Assembly: GCF_016859285.1 (NCBI RefSeq)
Contig: NC_053415.1
Coordinates: forward strand, 8,783,501-8,847,500
Direction of reading: 5' to 3'
DNA length: 64,000 nucleotides
DNA from: Xiphias gladius
Lineage: Eukaryota > Chordata > Actinopteri > Istiophoriformes > Xiphiidae
Position numbers and translations under genes: made by a program. Below, one piece after another: positions 51,912 through 64,000 of the stretch (position 1 is the first letter of the stretch; every line of letters begins with the position of its first letter). The notes under the pieces were generated by a model that saw only the letters and a program-made list of their open reading frames with translations, was not told the DNA's origin and did not search any database.

Positions 51912-54900
51912 TCAAAGTTCATCTTTAGCCTGAAAAGCAAACAAAAAGACTGATGTTAGAATCAGGAGTGGTGGCACTATAAATGTGCCAGCTTTCAAAA
52001 CAAAATTATCGGAGAGGTTATATACAAAAATACATAAAAATCCCACAAGAGCAGTATATGTTTTTACAGCTGTTTAGTCTAAACTTGCACCCATTCAAAC
52101 ATGAATATTGTCTTTAATTAACAAATTCCAATCTCACTGTCTACATAAATGAACAAAAAAAACACCAAACTTTAATATAAAGAAAGGACTTGAACCTTTT
52201 AGATTTCAATTTGCACCATTCAGTACATTGAACATAGAATTTGGTTATGTCACTTAATGCCCAACTTTACCCTGTCTAGACATCTAATCAGGTAGAGTAC
52301 TTGAAAACACCCCTGCGGGTGTGCAGGGTCTTTAATATAGTGTAATTTTTATTTTCAACTTTGATTATTTTAGGAAGAAGAGGTAAAAAAAAACCAAAAA
52401 AAACCAAGAGCCATCTTTCTCTTTGTTTACAGGTTGCGCTAGTGTTTTAGCATGTCATGATGTTTACATTGGCTCTAACAATGTGGAGTACATATTTAGA
52501 ACAGCAATAAAACTTAAGCTGTACTCTATCTATACCTGGGCAATGGTATCAGTTGATATATAGTGTTAGACAAGGCTGCTTTCCATTTTAGCAGTGTGTG
52601 GGTCTGGACTCTGCAGGTGTTATCCTGGCTACTTGTCTAATACTGTAAGCTCAGGTGAGGGCAAGAAGTACCAACGTCACTTTGATTCAAGGGAAACTTA
52701 GTGGAGACCCTTACTTTCGTCCTGTGGCAGGAACACGGGAACAAGTCATCAGTGGGCTGCTCTACAAGCTCCATGCCCTTACGGACTGTAGGCTCTGTGA
52801 CCTGGAGTTTGGCATACTCCTACAAGAAGAACATTGAACTTACAGAGAGAACCATGACAGGCAGGGGTAGTGCATCCTGATAACAACTATGATATTAAAA
52901 CACATTTCTGAATGATGCTGAAACAATTTTATCCAGAATAACACAAGTAATGTGATACGGTGCCAATGTATAATACTCTGTGCCCTGTATGACTGTATGA
53001 TGACAGAGCCAGGTAATATTTTCTTATAGTACTGCTGATACTACTTTTTGTAGTATCTTGACTTTTTCAATATATCAACTGATGTAACTCTGCAACTGCA
53101 GTAATTTTACCTGGAAAAGTTTGTAGTAGTAACAAAATATGCTGTCCCCCATAAGATGAGTGCGGGCAAACTGCTGACCTGCCAGTGCAATTGTCCTTGC
53201 CTGAAAGATAAAAACAATCATAGTGACATGGGTTTTTTTTTTTTTTGGTCACAGCAACAGAAGCAAAATAAAACTTCTCCAATAAAATGACTCCATACTA
53301 AAATATTTCAAAAGGTATACATCTTTATTTTTAAAGGGGCCAATAAGGACCCACTGAATGGAATTATACCAGATATCATGGCATTTACAACCAAACATAA
53401 TGCACAGCATCCATAATCATCATCAGCACCTCTTCATCATGGTCACGAGCCCACTGGATCTTTTCCAGCAGGTCTCCCAGGTCCGCTCTTATTGGAATGT
53501 AGTGCTCCCACGGTCGAAGCTCATTGTAGAAATGCTCGTAGTAGCCAGAATCCTGCTTTAAGACCACACTGTCTCCTGCCAACAGGTAAGGCAGTCGATA
53601 CGCTGCCACGGTGCCGTCAATGTTTATTTGGTACTTGTACTGGTGGTGGACATGGAGTAGAAATAAAGATTAACCAACTTTCTTCAAAATCAGCGCTAGT
53701 TAGTATAAAATGAGAGAAGTTTTACTTATTAAACGTGAAAATATGTTGGACATTTCAGTGAAGGCCTATGTGTAATTCACATCCAGCAGACACAGAGCTA
53801 CATGTACATCTCGCTGGATGTGTATGTTCTGGCAACCAGTATTCATTGGACTTTTAGCACTGGTTTGGTCCATCATCTCCAGAGAAAAATGTCTGGGTCT
53901 TTAGCCTGTTAGATACTTTCCTCTTATACACTAGTTTACGTAAGCCTTCTGACTTTTTGTGCAGATTGGGTCCACTTTGCTTTTCTGAGCATGTTTGCTG
54001 GAAATATCTTCCTATAGTTGTAAAATAATTGGTTTACAGCTGAAAAGAACTGCAGAGTTAGGTGTTAATTCCTCTTCGGGCCTGGCAAAACTGGAAAATT
54101 TTAATCATTAGATTGTATTACTTACTTTAAGGTGTCTGAAGAACACATTACATATTTTTTTATCTAAGACAATACATCAGAAGCCTGCTATAATAGGCGC
54201 TTACCTTGAAAAAGTCAAAGAAAGAGACGTGTTTGACCAGCGGCCCATAGAGGCTCTCGTCATGTTTGAAGAAGAAGAAGTTGGTAAAAGCTGCATCTAT
54301 CATGTTGGGATGAGCCCTCGAAAGCTTGACCAGCTCCAGTCGCTCCTGACGACTGTCCCTCCCCCTCCAGAAGGCAGTGGCATTCTTCTCTGGCCACGGT
54401 GGCCCTGAGTTGGCCTGAACGGACATCATGTCTAGGCTTACTCTGTTTATTGGATGGACACAATGATCAATGTCAAACCTGGTGCAGTTCTTGAAGTTAA
54501 TAATCTCAGCATCAGTAACTTCAAAGTTGTGTTCTCATATAGGTAGATAATAGCGTCTTACAAGAATCGGATGTTATGAATCAGACAAAGGTGCACTGGG
54601 ATACACCTGGTGAGTGAGGATCATTCATTACAAGGGGAGAGAGTTTCTACAGGGCTAAAAGCTGGCTCAGTCTAGAGTTAAAATAAAACATTTGCTGGCT
54701 AAAATCTTCTTATTGTCATTGACAAATCAGCTCACACTGCATAAAAATGGATGAGGTATAAACTTATACATGCAGAAAGACATGAGAAAATAATGAGCAT
54801 CCTGGCACAGATGTATTTCAGTTCCATTATTCTGTCTGCACTGTGACAGTGTCAGGGTACAGGCTCTACACAGGCCTGCTTGTCTCCAGTGTCATCTGCT

Positions 54901-57900
54901 AAGGAAAGCTGGGCACACTTTGAAATTACAAGGTAAAACCTTGTATCTAAAGGACTCAAAGTTTGCTTTTTGTTTTAAATTAAGTTTCAAATCCAATCAG
55001 TGTACAAATTAAACTAAACTGATATTTATACTGGATTGCCCTGAACCAAACTTACCAAACATCAGAATTCACTGTGAGTTTAATGAATCCCAGCTGACTG
55101 CAGTTTCCCTGATGCATGAAGGAACAAGCTCCTTTTTTTGGAGCCACTATTCAAGCCTTCAGGCAGTGGTTACTTGATACTTGATTTTTGGTGGAGTGCC
55201 CAGATGTGACTGATGTTTTTTGTGGACTATTTATTAAATGGTGGCTCACTGTACTTACAGGTGGTGATGGAGGGGGCCCAAGTTGAGCTTCATAAATTAC
55301 TTACTGAATACGACAAACACTCTGTACACTTTTGTTGAATTATATTGCTAACTCCTGTGCAAAATCAGTAATGTTTAGTCCAGAGTCTTAAGAGTTAATA
55401 CATCTTTTAGCTTAATCCAAAATTGCGGAACATTTTGTGTTATGGATACCAGAGCCTTACCTTCCCATGGTCTCAAGGACAGACTCAGTCAGGTCATAAG
55501 TGGGCATGACAATATCTCTGGTATTGTTAGAGCCACACCAAGAAAAGATAGGATGAATCTTGTCAGTGGGTTTCCTCTTTTCCAACGGCCAGTCACCCAG
55601 GTTGACAAAAAACTCCATATCAGGGAGCTGCACCTGGACACACAACACCACAGAGAAAGAAAATGACACAAGTTCCCCTGCAGTGTTCTTTAGAAGGAAC
55701 GCGCTATCCATTAAAAAATAATATTACTAAGAAAATAATATCACATAATAGAAGAGCCAGTGCTCCTACTCCTACTTGCAAATGTATAAAACATTTTTTC
55801 TATTATTCAAGACTTTGAATCCTTAAAAAGCATCACATACAAATGTTAAAATATTTTTGTATTACACAGGTAGTTTAGGAAGCGCTTACCTTCCTGCTGA
55901 GTGAGAGGAGGATGGCATCCATAAAGATCCTGAAACCTACATGTTCTCCAAAAGTTTTTACATACACCTAAAGGGAATAAAAAGATATAAGTTCATAAAA
56001 ACATCACAAGAGTTCTCAAGAATAGACTTTAACACTTAACTTTAAGCTAATACGAATGAAAAGTCTTGAAAGTGCCATGGATGAAACAACAGCTACTTGT
56101 ACGTCAACAGATCCATCAGCATAACAGTTGAGCAAACTTCATCTGCTGATGAGGTTCAGACAAAGCTGTTTTGTCAGACTAGTACTGTATGTGCAAGGTC
56201 AAGAATAAACTTCAATGCTTATTACAGGACTAAATTCCCAATTAGATATATAGAGAAAAAAAAAACAGTTACAAAAATTACTATATTTCCAATTTGTAAA
56301 TTGTTAATCTACAATTTACAACTACTAAAATTTGTGTGTGTACCACTACTAAGTTTTGTGTTTTGCACTGAACTAATTTTGTAAGGGGACACTCAACCTG
56401 CCTGAAAACAAAATGTATAAAATTACAATGGGATTGTAAATCATTGTCAAGTGATAAATTACTGCATGTTCCCAAATAATGCTAGCACTGTGCGAATAGG
56501 GCTTTAGACATATCATTATTACAGCAACCTGGATTGATGTCCACAGTGGTATTTTGAGAAGACTGTGCCCTTGAACACTTGGCTAATACACTGGTCTTAC
56601 AGCCGTGTCCCTTAGCTTCAGGCTCTCCTGGCCGATTTTACATTATTATATGGTCCTACTTACTATTCAGTCCAAAAAAATGCTGCCCTTTATTGTTATA
56701 CTACCCTTTGGTTATGATTGTATTTAAAAAGACAAACATTTTTTTTTTTTGTAAAATTACTTATGTGTTAATATCAAGGAATTGTGGAGACAGCTTAAGC
56801 TTGGCTTAACCAATAGTTTGCTCTTACATCAGACTGATACTGGCTGTTTGCTAAAAATAAAATATCCACCACTCCCCTGGTGTTCTGCACCAGGCGACTG
56901 CTCCCTAGATCAGGAGTTTTTTCATGGCATCCCCTCACCCCCAACCCTGATGTATCAGCCTTTCTTGAGCCGTATTTACAGTGAGAAATATTTAATCACT
57001 TGCTCTTAGGGTTGTGACCTGTCATATCATTAGCTGCACGATAACTGCATGTTAAATGTTTCTAACATGGTGATTTTTATATTTACTGCCTATCTTACTG
57101 CTTATTTCTTCTGTTTTTGGTGGCTCTGGTGTCATAGGTATGGTGTACCTTGTTGTCTTTGACGGTATAATGGCAGAGGCTTTGCCGCTGTCCAAAGCGC
57201 TCAGGGATTTCCCAAGCGTTACGATCTGGGTCGACACTAGTGTAAAGGGACAGGTCCCTGTTTATCTGGGGGAAAGACTGAGGGCAGTGCATGAGGGCCT
57301 CCCATACAGAACCACTGGGCTGTGGACAGTCACAGCCCTCATGGTACACTGGACCTGTAGAGGACAAACAGAGAAAACATCATTGAGATCTTTCTCTTGC
57401 CCCTGCCATGAACACGTGTCTTCTTTGTGAGCTACTAGTTCCAGAAAAATACAAATTTCACGCTAAAACATATTTTGTAGGCGACTTGGGTTGTGTTCTA
57501 CCTTTGAGAATGAATGGCGATTTGGCGACATGCTTGTTCTTGAGCAGAATGTGGATGTGAAGGTCTGTGTAGGTGGCGTACATTCTGTAACGAACCAGGA
57601 ATGACCCATCCTTACGATCCAGGACCTGGATCCAAATCCTGGTGAATTGCTCCACTGGAGACACGATCTTCACTTCAAAGGTATTCTCACCAGGTGATAC
57701 TGTTAAACTGTAAAAGGGAAAGAATAGTGAGAACGTGCTCCTGTTAAGAGAGAACAAAGCTGGAGATTACTGGCATGCTGGTACGGAAGTCATACAGTGG
57801 CACAAGTGTAACACTGTATGACTTATTTTTAATTTTAAAAAACACGAGATATAAGTCCCTGTTCTCCATCTACAAAACAAATTTTGTTGGCTCATGAAAA

Positions 57901-59855
57901 AGATTTTCCAACACCAAACACTATATACTTTTTATATCTTGTGGTATTCCTTTCAAAAGGTCTCCATTTTTTGAACTAGCATTAGTACGAATACTGATTA
58001 AGCTTTTGAAATTTGAAGATCTGAACATAGTTACATATTTAAAACTCTAAAACCATAATACTGTGCATTTATTCTGATGCTAATCTGAAAATGGCATAAG
58101 TGTTATTTTTACTTCCAGAAATGGTCAGTTAAAATAACAATGACCATTATGTAAACAGCACAAGCATTTAATTGACGGATACAGAGAACGTGTACTTGCT
58201 TTAATGGAATGCGAATTTTAGTTGCTAGGGAATCAAAGATAAGGCTAAGTACAGTATCTGCAGGAAAAGTTCATCTATATGTTTGATCTCACCACTAACT
58301 CATAAACAATACAGTCAGAAAGTAGTAGGACAATGACACATTTGTACCGGCTCTATACTCCAACACATTGGAATAAGCTTGAAGGTGTTTACATATGTAC
58401 TTTGCTAGTCAAGAAAATTCCACTGTTATAGTTGCCTTGTCTAGAAGTTTAGGATCATTGTTGTGCTGTTCACTTAATATGGATGTAAACACCCTAAAAC
58501 AACCTTAACGCTGAATATCTGCACTTTAACGTCAGTTTGATTTCAGAGTGATTGTTTTAAAAAATTAAAAAACATATTATAGTTCTAATACAGTGTGAGT
58601 ACACTGTAATTAGTCACAAGATACGTCGCTGGTATAATTTCATGGCTTCTTAGTATCATGCTATTTTTGTGTCTCTTCAGTACCAGCAGACAACAATAAT
58701 GTAGTTTTTTGTAGTGGCCATGAATGGAACTGAGAAACTGATATCTATCTTTAGACCCAAGGCATGTGTGAAAGTGACACCCATTGAGTTGGATACCTCC
58801 ATTGGACCCATGGGAGCTTTTTGATGAGAGAGGTCATTGGAGGATCTCTAACATCTTTCTGCCGGGGGCGTAAACTTTCATGTCTGCTCTCCCGCTACTG
58901 ACTAGTGTAACATTTCAACTTTCATACTACACCACACGTGGTTGAAAGATTTACTATGTTGTCTTTTCTTTGTAATCATCACACCATCTTGAGACGGTAG
59001 TAGAGATACAGTAACAATGTCCTGCCTCATCAAAATAGGAAGGACTTTATGTTTTCACTCGTCTGCGATTTTTGGAACTAGGACATCTCAAAAACAACAA
59101 CACAGGCCCCAAAAGGAGAAATACTAAAACCTACTTTGTAGAAATTACATTAGAAAAGTTGGGTGTTGTGCTACATTTGAGTACATTCATTTCTTAATGG
59201 GAAAACCAGACGTGGGGATTCAAGCTTGACAGAATCTACCCCACATGCCATTTTCTTAGAAAATCTAATATTTAAGACAAAATATTGACAAAATTAACGT
59301 TAATGCCGGTGAATCTTTGCTAATTGGAGATTTTTTTTTAGGAACGACAGATACCGTCTTTACTCTTCAGCACATACTGTAGCGTTTTATTAAATTAATA
59401 GACAAATCTCATGTCCTCTGGCTCAAGCACAGCCACCTGATTACTCAAATAAAACAAGTTATAGAATTTTTCCTCATTTGTATAAAAATACATTATTTAC
59501 TTTGCTCAAAACCAACTATACAACCTTAATGTCTCCAAATTAGGATGCTACGTGGAGCACTTGAAAGCAGCACTGTTTGCCAATTAAATTTTACAGGTGG
59601 TCGCGAAGGAAAAAACCTTGTAGCTAAAGCAAAGCCGCCATAGCAGGCCTAAGTTACTCACTTTTTCCCCGAGCTGTCCACCGCCTGTATGTAGAAAAAT
59701 CGTGCTGGAAGCACAATGTTTGCCTCCAGTCCAGGTCCCCATACCAAAGTTTTTGCAGCACTGAGTACCGAGGCCGCCTGAGCCCCTGAGAGTTCATGTC
59801 TGAACACATCCAGACAGCAGGGCAGCAGCAACCACGAAAACAGTCGAGGAGGCAT
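51912..59855 (-). CDS. poglut2: Protein O-glucosyltransferase 2 (KDELC1)
   Basis: Ten coding exons, 5' to 3': 59855-59662, 57707-57502, 57354-57149, 55967-55890, 55633-55461, 54442-54205, 53639-53430, 53200-53111, 52819-52715 and 51929-51912. They give 505 residues; human POGLUT2 has 502. A hydrophobic signal peptide (about 1-27) is followed by a filamin-type domain (about 35-134, with [17 protein letters not shown]). Then comes the GT90/CAP10 catalytic region (about 190-465: [81 protein letters not shown]). The last 18-base exon encodes AKDEL, the ER retrieval signal. The enzyme transfers glucose from UDP-glucose to serine in EGF repeats, notably of Notch and fibrillins, in the ER lumen. It appears intact. 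Confidence 0.97.
57708..59661 (-). other. poglut2: poglut2 intron 1
   Basis: The largest intron of the gene, separating the signal-peptide exon from the filamin-domain exon. No nested gene or clear repeat seen. Confidence 0.8.
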
Positions 59856-60199
59856 AACTGTCCAGCGTCGACTCTGCTTTAACGTCAGCCGCTGCTCTCC
59901 TTCTTAAAGAGGTTCACTGCCCAAAGTTGCCATTGTTGCTTTAAAAATAAATATCAAAATCGCGACAAGATGAATAGGAGTCTGTGGGTAACGTTTCAAC
60001 GTTAGTTTGTTCCGTTTCCATGTGGAATAACACGACTCTGCGGTGGCATTGCCAGTGGTTTATATCTGGCTAACATTGTGTTATTTTAATATGTGTTGAA
60101 CGACAGCGCGCTTACCGTTAGCTCCTTCCAAATTCTTGTACAGTTCAGTAAAGTATCTGCTTAATGAAAAAGGGGGCGGGAGAAGAACGCGCAATGCAG

Positions 60200-60300
60200 C
60201 GATCCGATTGGTCGCCCCTCCACCTACTCTGGATTGGATTGGCTCAGTGAGCCATGGACTCCTGAGCGAAAATCTGATTGCACGAACATCCGGAAGTTAA
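60200..60300 (-). promoter_or_regulatory. poglut2: poglut2 promoter elements
   Basis: Three ATTGG motifs (CCAAT on the transcribed strand) at 60207-60211, 60233-60237 and 60238-60242, and a CCGGAAGT ETS site at 60290-60297. CpG density is raised from about 59.85 to 60.3 kb. No TATA box. No divergent gene can be recognised on the other side. Confidence 0.5.
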
Positions 60301-60444
60301 ACTCTTGGATACATGCTGAGCATGATGATAAGTGAATAGAATTGGATTGTGAATGTGGCTTATTAAACAGTATCTGTTTTGATAAAGTGGACGCTTGGAA
60401 ATGTAAAAAATGTACCTTCCCTTTTTCCCTGTTTTACGATATCG

Positions 60445-60735
60445 TCAATGGTGGATGTAGTATTTAGATACTTAAGTAAAAGTAGCAATACCACATTGTA
60501 AAACTACTCCATTACAGGTAGGTGTCCTGCATTGAATATTACAAAAGTAAAAGAGTTTTATATATTGTTTCGTAATTTAATCTAACATTAGATAGTATTT
60601 AACTTGTAGGTAAAATCTTAATTTGTAAAGTAACTAGTAACTATAGCTGAAAATTGTGTAAGTAAAAAGTACAGTATTCCCCAATGAATTATACATAAGT
60701 ACAGTACTTGAGTAAATATACTATATATAGTTACA
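60445..60735. mobile_element. Non-autonomous teleost repeat (hAT-like MITE family)
   Basis: The ordered blocks ACTTAAGTAAAAGTAGCAATACCACA, TGTAAAACTACTCCATTACA, GTGTCCTGCATTGAATATTA, AAGTAAAAAGTACAGTATTC and AAGTACAGTACTTGAGTAAA are the hallmark of a repeat present in thousands of copies in fish. No coding sequence. Its position next to the poglut2 promoter is probably incidental. Confidence 0.8.
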
Positions 60736-61110
60736 TTTGAAATAAACTTACATTTCACCACAGAGCTTGATAAGTGATTAGTGAATGTGGAAGAATTTAC
60801 AGCTGCAATGGATTTTACTTGTCTTAAAATTCACAATTTACAACAGGACAGTGATATAAACAGTGACGCTTCTTGTGTTAAAAGAAGACACACTCATACA
60901 GCATCTGGCTTTGAACCAACCGGGGGGGTGCAAAACAAGTTTTTTTTTGGATACCTATACACTTGTGAAATGATATGTGAAATGTCGGAAAAAGAGATTC
61001 ATTATCATGGTAATTATATTTTGGAGAAATGCATTTTTCATGTGAGATAATTTGCTGACTGTAGGCTTCTGCCAGTGATGAATCAGGTTGGTTACACTGA
61101 AAGGGTAAAA

Positions 61111-61230
61111 TTAACATTTACTGTAACGATGGCAATAAAGCCATGCTGCGCTTTCAACTGTGTCTGCTTGATGTGAGAAAGCTTCCCTTTCTGGGCGCTG
61201 CTGGTCCAAATGGTTGTTGATGCGGAGATA
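61111..61230 (-). CDS. Candidate exon of an unidentified minus-strand gene
   Basis: A strong acceptor (CTTTCTTGTTTCAG) precedes a block starting at 61230. In phase 0 it encodes 39 residues, including YLRINNHLDQQRPEREAFSH and SAAWLYCHRYSKC, then TAA. The composition is protein-like, but the other two frames are also open over much of the block. No poly(A) signal is close downstream. It could be the last exon of a gene reaching in from the right, or chance. Confidence 0.2.
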   Translation of the reverse strand, partial: YLRINNHLDQQRPEREAFSHQADTVESAAWLYCHRYSKC

Positions 61231-61239
61231 CTGAAACAA

Positions 61240-63900
61240 GAAAGTAAAGAGCCCCACACATGAAACACCGCTTTGCACTGTTATACAAGCAAAACATCAT
61301 TAGCTGATTCTGTTTAAGGACCAGTGGAACTGAGCTCTCAACTGTGTACATCAATCAATGTTTATTTCAGTTTGCCTTTGCATCAACATATTTTCAGTTC
61401 TTTTTTGTCAATTAATTTCTATTACACTAGTATAATATCAATAAGAACAAAAAGTGGTAGAATCCATTTAAATAAGACAAACTTTGCTGCCATCATTGAG
61501 AAAAACAGAGAAATGCCTTTTCAGGATACTACAATGTGAAGAACTACAGACTTCCAGTGATTTAGACAGAGCCAGAATACCAGATACAGTACCAGCAGTA
61601 ACAGGTACAACATATACAGAGAAAAATATCCCCAGAATGTCTTTATCTTTTACGTTTTTTTTGTTTCACCCTTCACCCAAGATTGAACTGTACAATTAAT
61701 ATAAAAACCAAAAACAGACTAACAAAACACCCTGTCGGTAGAAGTCAGATTTTTTTAATTTTTTTTTTTTTCTTTTGAATTTTTGTGTTTTTTTCTGCCA
61801 TTGACAGAACTGCACTGAGCACAAATCTCATTGACGGTACAGAGATAGAAGAGAAGTGTATTTTTTTTGTCATGTTTAAGACATCATATTCAATCAAATC
61901 ATGTGTAGTTCCTGAAATCCATGTGGCTCTGCTTCTGGATTTCAAGTGACTTGACTCTGTTGAAAACAAATGGGTTTGAAGGCCATTTAAGCCTAGTGAA
62001 TGCCTCAGCAGCCTGACAGGAAGTAGGCTGAAATGACTACCAACGCAGACTCACGTGTGTCTGTGTGTTATCTTTTAGCTTTGAGTATATGTGTCGCTGT
62101 GCATATTTTATGTGGGAGTGACATCAACATGATCGAGACACAATGCGTTACAAGTGTTAATGCTTGTGTGAATAAAGGCCTGATGTGTGAGACATGGATA
62201 TCAATAATCCTCTGTTTAGCTTTTCAGATCAATTCAAAATACAGACAAATACACAAGTACAAAATATCCTCCTCCGTTAATGCTGTTCAGCCATGTCATT
62301 TGGCTACCCATTGACATGTACAACACAATCACAATATGATACACATCCATGTATCATGAAACATTTGTTGTTTTTAACATACGCAGCCTTCGGTTGAGAG
62401 GCCTTCACCATCAAATATAGGACTGCGACAAGAGGATATCATAGTCATTAAGAACAATATTGAATGAAAAAAAAAACATATTAGCCTTCAGTTGAAATTT
62501 TTGCAAATGTTTTACACTTGTACATAGTTTCTTCACTGACTCAACATCTGAACATCACTGAAAAAATACTGTCACTTCTCCTGAAACTTTTACTGATAAA
62601 CGACTCACAAACGTTTAAACGGATGTGATTCCAACTCCTCTTCGTATTCCCGGCACAAACACAGTGACAACCATTAAAAGCATCATTTGTGATTATTAAA
62701 AAGAGGACCACTCCGGCTTAACGCTGAAAACACACAAACTACAACTTTTAAAAGACTTGAGGTGGAGAGAGATGTGAGGGTGTCATTCATTTTTGATTGC
62801 TTTGGCAGAGAAAGAGACCACTTTAACATTTGTGACACTCTTTCTCTCTTATACACACAACCTAATGGCTCACTAAACTTGTATCATCTGACAAAGGCAG
62901 CTAAAGACTCAAATGGTGAACCAGTGACAACCAAAAAAATAATATAAACACCCTCATATATATGTTTTTTTTTTTTTCCAAAAGAAAACTGACTTATTTG
63001 ACTTTGATTAATGCCCTCTATGGCCAACTCCAAGTACTTTTCCTCATCTGTTCTGATCAACAGGAAACATTTGATTAATACTCACTACTCCTTAGCTCTT
63101 TGTAATTTAGTTTACAGTAAGTGGAATCATCCATCTTGTTTTTTTATGGCACATGAATAGTATATAGAGTCATACTATAGATATAAACACACTGTGTCCA
63201 GAATACACTTTTAACTCTTTCAGCCTTGGCACACGTCTCACACCAATCTGTTCTGTTTTCATACAGTTGTCTTTGGGGAGTGAGATATTCATCATCATCA
63301 TTTAATGCTTTTGTAAGTAGCAGCAGCCGCAAAGTGAAATTAAATTTGTGATTAAACTGTGCAGAGTTAAGTGTAAATACTACTGATTTGTGTTTGCACT
63401 GTGCAGTCAAGAGTAGTTGGAAGGAACAAAGTTTTAGCCTCATTCTAAGTGTGTGTAGAGAAAGCTAACTATGCATTTACATCGTGTAAAGTAATATTTG
63501 CTGAGACTACGAATTTTTTTTTTTTAAATGAACCAAAAAAGAAAAATAAAAAAAGGGAAAGGAACACAACTTTTGGCTTAATAGCAATGCAGGTATACAT
63601 TTCCCTTTTTATATATGTTTTTTTTGTCAGTATTTCAAAAAATATAAAGTTTTTCATAGTTTCTGTTGTTGGCTTACATCATTAAATAAAACTTTTTATT
63701 TTTGTATCTCCCGTTAAAGTAGCATGCTGCTTTTTAATATGGCAGTTGGATATTTTTAATAGTCATCCATTTTTGTTTCATGCATTTCTCGTTGGTTTCT
63801 TAACTTTTGAGTATCTACACAGTGAGGTCCAGAAAACCCAACCACACACACACACACACTCACACACATACACACACAGACACGCGTGCACACACGCACA
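61240..63900. other. AT-rich stretch without a supported gene
   Basis: T-rich on the plus strand in places, with oligo-T runs (61750-61775, 61861-61868, 63513-63525) and TTTATT at about 61361. It could be intron or 3'UTR of a minus-strand gene extending beyond the window. Nothing in it is diagnostic. Confidence 0.4.
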
Positions 63901-63910
63901 CACTCACACA
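63843..63910. repeat. Imperfect (CA)n microsatellite
   Basis: CA units with scattered TCAC, ATAC and CGCG interruptions near the right edge. Confidence 0.9.
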
Positions 63911-63913
63911 GAT

Positions 63914-63990
63914 TTGTCAGATATTTCCAGTTCCACTTTCATCAGTCTTTCAAATGCCACCATCCTCTTTCTGTCCTTATCACTGCATGT
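63914..63990 (-). CDS. Candidate partial exon at the window edge
   Basis: On the minus strand, after a TCTAG or TGCAG acceptor-like site near 63984-63992, a 25-codon frame reads with DRKRMVAFERLMKVELEISD. It runs into TCTGT|GTGAGT, which can be a donor or a TGA stop. The segment is charged and helix-like, as in real proteins. It is too short, and the upstream context is outside the window, so identity and phase cannot be tested here. Confidence 0.18.
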
Positions 63991-64000
63991 CTAGACAAGG

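Overview
The window is eukaryotic, almost certainly from a teleost fish. Genes are split by GT-AG introns and separated by long AT-rich stretches with many microsatellites. The repeats are typical of fish: a Tc1/mariner fragment, a tRNA-derived SINE and several non-autonomous DNA-element families. The encoded proteins align best, from memory, with vertebrate RALB, NEPRO, TEX30 and POGLUT2. There is nothing prokaryotic, viral or CRISPR-like.

Layout. 1 to about 21,900 is gene-poor, with repeats and one weak candidate small transcript at 6,934-8,295. From about 21,905 to 36,540, on the minus strand, lies ralb: a 1.6-kb 3'UTR, four coding exons, a 10.8-kb first intron and a noncoding first exon under a CpG-rich promoter. 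36.6-40.2 kb is intergenic, with two phase-compatible minus-strand open blocks that I cannot assign. 40,265-44,150 is nepro (minus, nine exons). About 46.7-48.0 kb holds an unrecognised plus-strand gene with a 26-nt microexon and a predicted 107-residue product. 49,470-51,475 is tex30 (minus, five coding exons). 51,775-about 60,000 is poglut2 (minus, ten coding exons, last codons spelling KDEL). 60.3-64 kb has a well-known teleost repeat and two weak candidate exons.

The genes do not form a pathway. RalB is a membrane-anchored small GTPase, Nepro is a nucleolar protein, Tex30 is an alpha/beta-hydrolase-like protein, and Poglut2 is an ER O-glucosyltransferase for EGF repeats. tex30 and poglut2 are also neighbours in human (13q33), so that pair is conserved synteny. 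ralb and nepro lie on other human chromosomes, so the arrangement is fish-like.

The most interesting signals are the uncharacterised 107-residue gene at 46.7-47.6 kb, the possible 35-residue ORF at 7.7-8.2 kb, and the unassigned open blocks at 38.4-39.2 kb. All exon models were built by eye from splice signals, reading phase and recalled family sequences. No alignment or transcript data were available.
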